Positions 1 through 8,313 of a stretch of DNA of 64,000 bases are shown here, piece after piece. Every line of letters begins with the position of its first letter. Position 1 is the first letter of the stretch. Position numbers and translations under genes: made by a program. Source of the stretch: Gaeumannomyces sp. JS-464 (Eukaryota > Ascomycota > Sordariomycetes > Magnaporthales > Magnaporthaceae); the NCBI GenBank assembly GCA_002197995.1, contig NGZR01000001.1, forward strand, positions 5,828,001 to 5,892,000, read 5' to 3'. Below the pieces are notes generated by a model. That model worked only from the letters and a program-made list of their open reading frames with translations. It did not search any database and had not been told where the DNA came from.

Positions 1-772
1 CACGCAGTGCAAAGGCCGGCATGGCCAGGCCACACATAACAACCAATGTTCTCCAAAGGGCCACATGCACAGTTCCTTAAGGGCATCTTTGATTATAGTA
101 TCCCTTCTGCTCCTACACACCGAGATATTATCACTTTACCCATTTTTACTACCTAGTCTAGTCATACATAGCGATTTTAGTTCAACTCAACTGGTCAACG
201 CAGGGCCCCCCGATCCCAAGCCCCCAGGACCGCATACTATTCCATCTCACAGAGAAAACGGGAGGTTTACCTTCGCAAAAATCAAATGCCATATTTACAG
301 ATGTTTTGCGCCAGAGAGCGCTTTCCAAAGGGTTTATACTTTTTGCATCTCAGGTTGGCCATGCGGCTATTCCCGGACTGAAACCACAGTGGCTTTTTAG
401 GAGTAACCCCAAAGGGAACAACGCTGAAACTTAGCTTTCTATCCGATTTTCCTAGAAATGCCCGTGCCTCACTCAGAGTGTAACGCAATTTCTATCTCCG
501 TTTGCTAATAAGCTTTGGGAAACCTCAACATGGTCGTAAAGACATGCCACGCACCGGAGATTGGAAATGGCTTCGCGCACATAACATGGGCATCGCCCTG
601 GCTTTCATAGGGTGTCGGATACCCATCATTTGTTTTCTAATATCATTCGCTTTGATAACATTACTGTTTCAGCTTCCACCATCTCTGCTGTCAACAAAAC
701 ACAAACGCACAACGTCAACACGGACTCTAGCAGTATTATGACTTCCCCCACTGCCGCAGATTCGCGGCCGTC
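1..772. other. left-edge stretch without a recognised gene
   Basis: I see only short, unconvincing open frames here. The 3' part probably holds the promoter and 5' leader of the gene starting at 773. A second ATG at 739 lies in another frame and runs straight into that gene, so the start of the downstream protein is not certain. Confidence 0.5.
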
Positions 773-1795
773 ATGGCTATCATTGAGAAGAAGAACAAGG
801 AGGCCCTGGAGCATTACGAATCGCTACTTTGTGACCAAGATATCCCGGCTGTCAAAATACTCCAGGACTGGATCCAGAAACTCGAAGCCCTGCGGGCCTT
901 GTACAAGACAGCCGGATGGCGGAGCTGCCGTGAGCGTGCCGACGCCAAGCATTTTTTCATGCTCATCGACCTGATTCAGACCGCCTTGTTCTACCTCTTC
1001 CCCCTGATTGTCAACACTCGGAACGAAGCGCTCAAGGCTCTGGACAGGTGCATCAACGTCAGCTCCTGCGAACGCAACCAGCGCTATCTCGACGTCCGCC
1101 TGCTAAACGCCCGCTCCCAGGCCTACGAGGTCGTCCGGGAGCTCAAGAATGACACGCACTTCTCCAAGGACCTCGAGGCGGCCGCCGTGACCACCCGGGT
1201 TATTGATGGACACCTGCTGGGCAGGGACCTCCCGAGGATCATTCCTTACTACGGCTACGACGAGCTCTCGAGGAGCTATTACTACTCGCCTGTCGTCAGC
1301 AGGTCCCGCTTCCCGCCGGCCAGCAAGGCCGGCCGGCACCTCTTCACGGTTGCTCCGGACCTCATCGACCATACCATCTTCTTCCGGCTTGAGCGTCTTC
1401 CCGAGGACGCGCTGGCCAAGCTCCTCCGGAAAATCCTCTTCGTGCCGAGCTCACAGCCACGCCCGGCCGGCGTGAACGCCTTGGAGAATAGCAAGTTATG
1501 GCGAGACCGGAGGTTGATCAAGTACTACGAGGAGCAACTCAACTACCCACTGGCCCACCGGGATGTGCCGTTCCCCGATACACCGCAGCTGAGGGACATA
1601 TCTCCGGAACCCACCAACCCCGCACAATCCGACGGTCGCCCCTCCAGCTTTCGCGAGTATGCTCTCATGAAGCTGAGCGCTGCGAGCGTATCCACCGAGT
1701 GGGAGATCCGACAAAGGGACCTCCTCCTGAGCGCTCTGCGTGCCATAGCGGCGGAAGGTGTCAAGCCCGAAAAATCTAAAAAGCAACTAGCCTGA
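773..1795 (+). CDS. hypothetical protein, 340 aa, family not recognised
   Basis: This is a single open frame of 340 codons with no intron needed. I do not recognise the family. There is no signal peptide. The first 130 residues look helical and charged, with one hydrophobic helix at about residues 61-80. A tyrosine-rich patch lies at about 159-171, and the C-terminal 80 residues are proline- and charge-rich, ending in a lysine-rich tail. Codon choice is GC-biased like the recognised genes nearby, which supports real coding. The start at 773 is the first ATG of the frame; an ATG at 739 in another frame could belong to a longer N-terminus if an indel or a short intron is present. The neighbours give no functional clue. 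Confidence 0.6.
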   Translation: MAIIEKKNKEALEHYESLLCDQDIPAVKILQDWIQKLEALRALYKTAGWRSCRERADAKHFFMLIDLIQTALFYLFPLIVNTRNEALKALDRCINVSSCERNQRYLDVRLLNARSQAYEVVRELKNDTHFSKDLEAAAVTTRVIDGHLLGRDLPRIIPYYGYDELSRSYYYSPVVSRSRFPPASKAGRHLFTVAPDLIDHTIFFRLERLPEDALAKLLRKILFVPSSQPRPAGVNALENSKLWRDRRLIKYYEEQLNYPLAHRDVPFPDTPQLRDISPEPTNPAQSDGRPSSFREYALMKLSAASVSTEWEIRQRDLLLSALRAIAAEGVKPEKSKKQLA

Positions 1796-3048
1796 GTGGG
1801 CAGGATTAATGAGCAAACAGCGTCAAAAGAGGAAAACTGCAAGTCCCGCATCGCTGGAGCACCCCAAAGCACAGCGAAACCAATTAATCAAGGAAGCCAT
1901 CCTCTCCGCGGTCTTCTCAATTTAAGAAACTACTTTTAGACAGGGCGTTTTAGTTTTGTTAGTTGTATGACTGGTGTCGACTGTTTTTCTTGTTTATTAT
2001 TTTATGCTCTTCTTCGATTTGTATCTGGCTTATGTTTCTCCTCGTTCCGGATTATTTGTTTGGCTCATGCTCCTTTGCGATTCTCAATTGGCCTTGTAAT
2101 ATTTGGTTTTCATCCATCCCTTCCTTATTCAACATCAACCTCTGCTGTTGTTACTATTATAAACATTTTACTATTAAGGTGTTTTTTTCTGGCTTCTTTT
2201 TTTTTTTTTTGGACCTTGGTGGATGATAATTGGCGGGGAAAAAAGAGTCGACCGATCACCGTCATCATATGCCAACGTCGGCAGCTTGTAAAACGTCTGC
2301 TTTGTGATGAATTTTTTCGACTATAATCGGTCTGCCCTCAGAACAAACAATATTTTGCAGCGCCGTTGCCGAACTGACAGCGTGGGCATGAAAGTGTGAT
2401 TCAGGATATCGCGCCAAGGTCGACTCGCGACTCGCAGGTTCAGTGGTAATGAGCTCGCACCAGACACCCTCCTTTTGACCCCGCGTCGCCAACGGCCATG
2501 AACCCAACACGCCCGCTGCAACCCACCTCATGCGTGCAACCCAAGCAGGAAGGTCGATACATATTGTCTCACGTGCCAACGCCTGCGTTCTTCTTCCGTG
2601 GTCCGTCATACGGCAGTTGCTGCGACTGAATTGCGGCTGGATGAAGAGTTGCTCCACTTGTTGGCGACGAGCTCCTCCGCGCAGGCAATCTAGAGTAGTG
2701 GCCGGCGACTTGTCCCCGTTTTCCCTTGCGATTCCGGCACATCTCTCCTGCAATGGTGGTGTCAGTTTTCCGTCCGGGGGGCTGTCCCCTTTTGGCCTGG
2801 GGTTGCAGCACTGCAAAGAGGGGGCACCCATGCCAAGAGAGGGCGAAGAGGTCCCGTGTCGTATCGCCGTGAGGGGGCCTAGTGCCAGTTGAACGACTCG
2901 GAGGCTCGGTATATAACCCCTCGGGATGTCATGGTACGTGATGCTTGATGAGACTCCTGAGGTCAGAGAGGTATTTCTCTCCCCTTTCTCGGCGTAGGAC
3001 CACATAGGACATCCACAGACGGCGAGCGTTAATCACCCCTGAGAGAAT
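1796..3048. other. intergenic, 1.25 kb
   Basis: This stretch holds the 3' flank of the 773 gene, a T-rich block with a run of 14 T at 2197-2210, and the promoter of the downstream GH18-like gene. A 246-codon open frame on the minus strand (2265-3005) shows no domain and overlaps the promoter, so I do not call it. Confidence 0.5.
2910..2916 (+). promoter_or_regulatory. TATA-like box for the GH18-like gene
   Basis: TATATAA lies about 133 bases before the ATG at 3049, a usual spacing for a fungal core promoter with a leader of roughly 100 bases. Confidence 0.4.
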
Positions 3049-4086
3049 ATGAAGCCGGCATTCATCCCCTGGCTGGCCACTTTGGTGGCGATAACATCGC
3101 TAGCCCGACCCCTGGACGATGCGGTAGACACCCTCCCCGTGCAGGCGCCATCATCGGCGAACCTGCCGCGGCTGGCCATCTACTACCAGACGACGCACGA
3201 CGCCACCACGGGTCGGCCGATCTCGATGCTGCCCCTGATCACGGAGAAGCACATCGCGCTGACGCACCTTATCGTCTGCACCTTGCACGTCCGCACCACC
3301 CGGGACATCTACCTCAACGACTTCCCGCCCGACCACCCGCGCTTCGCCACCGTCTGGGCCGAGACCGCCATCCTGCGCGCGTCGGGCGTCCGGGTGGTGG
3401 CCATGGTCGGCGGCGCGGCCGAGGGCTCGTTCGACGCCGACACGCTCGATGCGCCCGACGGCAGCCCGCTGTTCGAGCGCGCGTACGGCCAGCTGCGCGA
3501 CGCCCTCAGGCGCTTCTCGCTGCAGGGGCTCGACATCGACGTGGAGCAGCCCATGTCACAGCGAGGGATAGTGCGGCTCGTGCGCCGCCTGCGCGCCGAC
3601 TTTGGGCCCGACTTCACCATCACGCTGGCGCCCGTGGGCACGGCGTTGACGAGCCGCGCGTCGCCGAACCTGAGCGGCTTTAGCTACAAGGAGCTGGACA
3701 CGGCCGAGGGGAGGGAGATTGAGTTTTACAACGCGCAGTTCTACAACGGCTTCGGCGACATGGCTAATACAGACGTGTTCGACGCGGTCATGGCGGCGGG
3801 CTACGACCCGCGCCGCATCGTGGCGGGTCAGGTCACGACGCCCGCCAACGGCGCGCAGTGGACGCCGTTCGACCAGTTGGCGCGGACCATGGGCGAGCTC
3901 CGGCGGAAATATGGCGAGATCGGGGGTATTATGGGCTGGGAGTACTTTAACGGCAAGCCCGGGGGTGAGGCGAAGCCCTGGGAGTGGGCGCAGCAGATGA
4001 CAGCGATCCTGCGGCCCAACAAGCCGGTGCAGCTCAAGGTGACGAGGGATGACCGCCGCGCGGTTGGATGCTGCATGGGCAACTAG
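3049..4086 (+). CDS. secreted GH18 chitinase-like glycoside hydrolase
   Basis: This is an intronless frame of 345 aa. Residues 1-20 form a signal peptide, so the protein should be secreted. Sequence from about 41 onward fits a GH18 TIM barrel: strand 1 (LAIYYQTTHD), an SxGG-like loop (VAMVGGAA, about 117-124) and the catalytic strand GLDIDVE at 160-166. GH18 enzymes cleave beta-1,4 GlcNAc linkages (chitin, or N-glycan cores in the ENGase type) using the last Glu of DGxDxDxE. Here Asp162, Asp164 and Glu166 are present, but the first Asp of the motif is Gln159. The length fits a single-domain hevamine/ENGase-type member without a carbohydrate-binding module. The true substrate is unknown, and a non-catalytic lectin-like role is possible. 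Confidence 0.8.
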   Translation: MKPAFIPWLATLVAITSLARPLDDAVDTLPVQAPSSANLPRLAIYYQTTHDATTGRPISMLPLITEKHIALTHLIVCTLHVRTTRDIYLNDFPPDHPRFATVWAETAILRASGVRVVAMVGGAAEGSFDADTLDAPDGSPLFERAYGQLRDALRRFSLQGLDIDVEQPMSQRGIVRLVRRLRADFGPDFTITLAPVGTALTSRASPNLSGFSYKELDTAEGREIEFYNAQFYNGFGDMANTDVFDAVMAAGYDPRRIVAGQVTTPANGAQWTPFDQLARTMGELRRKYGEIGGIMGWEYFNGKPGGEAKPWEWAQQMTAILRPNKPVQLKVTRDDRRAVGCCMGN

Positions 4087-4508
4087 CGTGGCTGGCGGAG
4101 ACAACGGAAACTCTTCCCTCGCCGGGGCAGACAACCTGAAGCCGGATGTCGACTACTGGGCTATGGTGTCGGAGTGACGTCAATGTTGGCTTTCCGTGCC
4201 ATCCTGAGTGTTAAACTTTATACTTGGCCAAGGATTAGAATTGGATATCGCCTTTGGCTGTGGGGCCTTGCACTTTTTAGCTACCTAGTTAGAGATTACC
4301 TGAAATATCGCTTCTCATAGAGCTTCGACCTGAAATGACACAGCTGAGATACAAGCTAGAAGTATGTCAGCCGACCATTGGTGCTTTAAATCCTGCCGTG
4401 TCCCTGCTGGCGCAGCCGCTTCGGGGAAAGAAATATCCTTGGCAGTATCCCATGCGTCGGGTCCGCCGTTATACTTGACATGCAGGTTCCTTCTCGTTCA
4501 GAAGTTGC
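4087..4508. other. intergenic between convergent genes
   Basis: This stretch holds the 3' flanks of the GH18-like gene and the convergent DJ-1/PfpI gene. I see nothing else. Confidence 0.5.
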
Positions 4509-5687
4509 TCAACTGGAGCCCTTTGGAGCACAGTTGAAGTTGTATCCAACTGGCCCGACGCATTCGCCAAGGGGTTGGCTCATATTGGCTCCAGGGACCT
4601 AGGGTGGAAGCGCAGAGGTGAGTGTTTTGGTAATCTCGTGGTACGGAATCTAAGTGGTGATTTACCTTGTGCACGATCGAGAAAGGATCCCAGTGTTCGT
4701 TTGTGTGCGGAGTATATTCGATCCCATTTATGAGCGGATTGACCGCCTCGGTCCCGAGAAGCATCGAAAAGAAAGTGTACGTCATGTCGATTCCTGTGAT
4801 ACAACGGGGATTATCAGACGCGGCCTCAACTAACGAGAGCAGTACAGACTTGGAGGATGAAGGCGTATGAAAGCTTACCGGCTGCGACCCCAGAGCTGCT
4901 CCAAATGTTACCGTCTTGGACCCAGCGAGCCGAGGGAACCCACTTGACGCCGTTGCCGTTTTGCGTAGCCCACACCCAGGCTGCCTTGTTGGTGGTTGCG
5001 CGGCGCCCGTCCAGGAGGCCGGACTTGGCCACGCTGGCAGCGCCGGTGCACACGGTTAGCAGGTACTTGAGCGAGGGGTAGCGCTCGCGCACAAAGTCCT
5101 CAATGACGTGTCGTTGCTCTCCTCCAGGACCCTGTTGCCGATGCCGCCGGGGACTAGGATGATGTCCAGGGGCGGCGCATCGGCAAACGAGTGTGTGGCC
5201 AAGAGGGATGGGGCCTGGGCTGGGTAAAGCGCCAGAGAGAGGTTGGGGTTCGGCGGTGGCGGGTTCTTCCGGGGCGGCGACCGGCCCGAGACAGGGCCGG
5301 GCTCTTTCCAGATAAAGTAAGTGGTGATGTTGAACCAGACGGAGAGCTGCGGATGTCCAGGGGTGTTAGAGGTAGGGCCACCATTGGGTACAGTAATAGC
5401 TGCTGCAGTGCAAGTCAGGGGCTCAGGGGCTCTCACGCCTTGAATGATATCAGAGGGCCCTACGACATCAATGGGCTGAAAGCCAGGGAACAGGATCTAG
5501 AGCCAACTGGTCAGTACTTTGCCTCTAGCCGGCGAGGGTCAAGTCCGGAGCGCGTAGATTGGCTCACAAATCCAATGGCAAGGTTCTGCGTTGGGTCATA
5601 GTCAGGAGACTGGGCCAAAGTGACCGCCCCAAGCCCAAGGACGGCGAGGACAGGGACACTGAGGTCAAAGAGGCGTTGCACATGCAT
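4509..5687 (-). CDS. secreted DJ-1/PfpI family protein, one frameshift
   Basis: Four exons: 5687-5568, 5496-4879, 4793-4666 and 4598-4509. The introns carry GTGAGC, GTAAGC and GTAAAT donors. Exon 1 encodes a signal peptide (about 24 residues). Exon 2 then gives the DJ-1/PfpI fold: LFPGFQPIDVVGPSD, the LVPGG loop and the nucleophile elbow TVCTGA with its Cys. Family members are glutamine amidotransferase-like hydrolases, glyoxalases or chaperones, so the exact activity cannot be read here. Between the LVPGG loop and the Cys elbow the frame changes near 5101-5111 with no possible intron. Spliced length is 956, and adding one base gives 957 (318 aa), so one base is missing, either in the assembly or truly. 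A TATA box lies at 5782-5787. Confidence 0.75.
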
Positions 5688-5781
5688 TCTCGGTAGCAAA
5701 GATTCGAAGGAAGCCCAGGGTGTTGAATCTGCTGAATGAACCCGGGGAGAGAGCCTCTGGGAATGGATAACCCGCTTTCCT

Positions 5782-5787
5782 TTTATA
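5782..5787 (-). promoter_or_regulatory. TATA box for the DJ-1/PfpI gene
   Basis: TATAAA on the minus strand, about 95 bases upstream of the ATG at 5687. Confidence 0.4.
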
Positions 5788-6644
5788 TCTACAAGAACGA
5801 TAGAAGTCAAGATATCAGGGATGGCTCCAAAGATGTCATCCTAGCCAAGTTCGGCCTCGGTACCCAAGACCCCGCCTGCCTGCATTCCAGAAAGAAGGCT
5901 AGAGCGGCTGCTTTCCAAAACTAGGCCGCTTGGCTCACAAATAACGAGAATAGCGACTCGACGACGGAGTGCCAAACGCGGAAGGATGGCGCTGAGTGGT
6001 GAAAACGCGCGCAAAACGAGCGATGGGTGGTGGAGGGGGTGCCAAGCCTGGCAGCGAGGTTGCAATTTTTAACTTAGCTCTTGATCGCCTAACCGCGTTC
6101 TCGATCTTGTGACGGCAGGGAGCGCATTTCCAAGGCTCTATCCAGTTGAGAGTCTCTGGAAACGAGGAGGGGGAGGCTCGCACTCTGTCCTGTAAGCGTC
6201 GGACTACGGAGACGCGGGCCAGGGTGAGCGGGTTTGCGCAACTTAATCTTGATAGCAGCGAGGAGACACTGCGACGCCTGGCTGCAGAGGGGACTTGATT
6301 TGTCAGTCATGAGTAGTGGAGGAATAAAAGCCCGAATTCAGCAGAGGCCCGGGATCCAGGTGAAGGCCTGGCACCAATTCCGACGGTGAGCTTTGGTGCC
6401 TCTCGACAACCTCAAGGTCTCCTGTTGAGGTCGACACCGAGATTCAGGGGCTTGAGATTGAGGGTTAGGGGTCTGGGGCATTCGAGGTGCACGTGCCGCA
6501 CTCATAGTCTGATGCTGCCCCTCCACGACAGCTGCGCTGGGAATTGCACCATGGACAAGAGCTGGTCCGCGCCCTGGCCCGGCTTGAAAAATACGCTGCA
6601 GATATCATCACAGGGTGGCGGACCAGGCAGCCTCTGCGGCCTCG
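5788..6644. other. intergenic, divergent promoter region
   Basis: This region lies between the minus-strand DJ-1/PfpI gene and plus-strand panC and should hold upstream elements for both. No convincing open frame is seen. Confidence 0.5.
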
Positions 6645-6650
6645 TATAAA
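6645..6650 (+). promoter_or_regulatory. TATA box for panC
   Basis: TATAAA lies 113 bases before an ATG at 6758 in a strong context (GCCACCATG) and 235 bases before the in-frame ATG at 6880. Its position suggests the transcript includes the 6758 ATG. Confidence 0.4.
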
Positions 6651-6879
6651 AGCCATTGGGTCCGCGCAATGGAGTCATCGGTTCGGCCACATCTTTTTAC
6701 ACGCTTAACCAACATCCGCGACTCCGGGATCCTGCGATTATCAACGTCCACGCCACCATGATTAGCGCCGCATTTCGTGCGCCGCTAGGACGTGCTGCAG
6801 CCGTCGTCTCGACCGAGCCAGCCTTCTCGCAGAGCCCCCTCCTCTCCACGACGGCAACGGCAGCGCGAGCCTTGTGTCC

Positions 6880-8007
6880 ATGGCAAACCACGGCCCCCTC
6901 CCTAACCCGCGTCCGCACCATAGCCTGCAGATCCTCTGCGCCCCCGCCGGGGGTGCCTCCGCCGCCGCCGCCGCCGCCCCCGACCCGCCGTTCGAAAAGA
7001 TCCCCTCGACCTCGATCCGCGTCCTGCGCACCGTCCCGTCGGTCCGCCGCTGGCGCCGCCCACACACCCTGGACCAGCGCTCCGTCGCGCTCGTGCCGAC
7101 CATGGGCGCGCTGCACCGCGGCCACGAGTCGCTGGTGCGGCTCGCCGCGCGCGAGAACCACCACGTCGTCGTGTCCATCTACGTCAACCCAGCCCAGTTC
7201 GGCCCGCGCGAGGACCTGGCCTCATACCCAAAGACGTGGGACGCCGACTGCGCCCTGCTGCGCCGCCTCGACGCCGAGCTCGCCGACGATGGCGCCAACC
7301 TCGGCCGCGTCAGCGCCGTCTTCGCCCCGTCCACGGCCGACATGTACCCCTCGGGCTTCCCGGGCCAGGAGGTGGACTCAAAGGGCAGCTTCGTCACCAT
7401 CACGCCCGTGGGCGAGCTGCTCGAGGGCCGGAGCCGCCCGACCTTCTTCCGCGGCGTCGCAACCGTGTGCCTCAAGCTCTTCAACATTGTGCACCCGGAC
7501 CGCGTCTACTTTGGCCAGAAGGACGTGCAGCAGACCGTCGTGGTCCGCCGCATGGTCCGCGACCTGTGCCTCGGCACCGACGTCGTCGTCGGCCCGACCG
7601 AGCGCGAGCCCGACGGCCTGGCCCTGAGCTCCCGCAACGTCTACCTGGGGCCCCGCAGGCGCGCCCGCGCCACGGTCCTGCACCGCGCCCTGCGCGCCGC
7701 CGAGGACGCCTACGCCTCGCGCGGGAGGCTGGACCGCGCCGCGATACTGGGCGCCGCCGACGAGGTGGTGCGGGACGCGCTAGCGGCGCAGATGGCGCTC
7801 CCGCCGAGCGGTCGTGCCGTCTTCGAGGTCGACTACATCTCGCTCGCGGACCCGGACACGATGGAGGAGCTGGACGAGGTCGACCCGGCCAGGGGTGGCA
7901 TCTTAAGTGGCGCCATCAAGATGCTCCCCGTCGAGGAGCCACAGGAGGGAAAGATCTCGGTCACAGTGGAGGTCCCGCCGTACGACTCATCGACAACATT
8001 ATCCTGA
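6880..8007 (+). CDS. panC: pantothenate synthetase (pantoate-beta-alanine ligase)
   Basis: It condenses pantoate with beta-alanine using ATP, the last step of pantothenate (vitamin B5) synthesis before CoA. All family signatures are visible in order: VPTMGALHRGH (ATP/HIGH-type motif), YVNPAQFGPREDL, the FFRGVATV segment, VYFGQKDVQQ, and EPDGLALSSRNVYL near the C-terminal domain. The length (about 375 aa) is normal for a fungal enzyme with an extra low-complexity, alanine-rich N-terminus. The first ATG of the main frame is 6880. A better-placed ATG at 6758 starts an arginine/serine-rich leader in another frame, and a weak 50-base intron (6874-6923, donor GTGTCC) would join it in frame, giving a possible mitochondrial targeting sequence. 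The catalytic part is intact and free of indels. Confidence 0.93.
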   Translation: MANHGPLPNPRPHHSLQILCAPAGGASAAAAAAPDPPFEKIPSTSIRVLRTVPSVRRWRRPHTLDQRSVALVPTMGALHRGHESLVRLAARENHHVVVSIYVNPAQFGPREDLASYPKTWDADCALLRRLDAELADDGANLGRVSAVFAPSTADMYPSGFPGQEVDSKGSFVTITPVGELLEGRSRPTFFRGVATVCLKLFNIVHPDRVYFGQKDVQQTVVVRRMVRDLCLGTDVVVGPTEREPDGLALSSRNVYLGPRRRARATVLHRALRAAEDAYASRGRLDRAAILGAADEVVRDALAAQMALPPSGRAVFEVDYISLADPDTMEELDEVDPARGGILSGAIKMLPVEEPQEGKISVTVEVPPYDSSTTLS

Positions 8008-8313
8008 ACCCTATCCAAAATTAGGGCCATCGCATTTGTATGGTACAGAAATTCGGCGTTTTGGGGTGGCAATTTATAAACGGTAACATTTAGACTAGAG
8101 TTTGGCCCAGTTGGCTTAGATATCCGCTTTCGAGTTGAGACTGGTTTGACAAAACTTGATAGGTGGATTTCCGTTGCGCACATTTGAAAGTGGGTTTCTA
8201 CATGGCTGCATCCCTCATCAAAGCTCTATCATACCCTATCTTATATACACCGTGGCACCATACTACTTGATCCATCCGTTACAAGCACAGTTCGAGCCAG
8301 GGCCTGCTCTGCC
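8008..8313. other. intergenic between convergent genes
   Basis: This stretch holds the 3' ends of panC (+) and the acyltransferase gene (-), separated by about 300 AT-richer bases. Nothing else is visible. Confidence 0.5.

Noticed and set aside
2265..3005. 246-codon minus-strand open frame
   Set aside because: No domain or codon bias, and it covers the TATA box and leader of the GH18-like gene.
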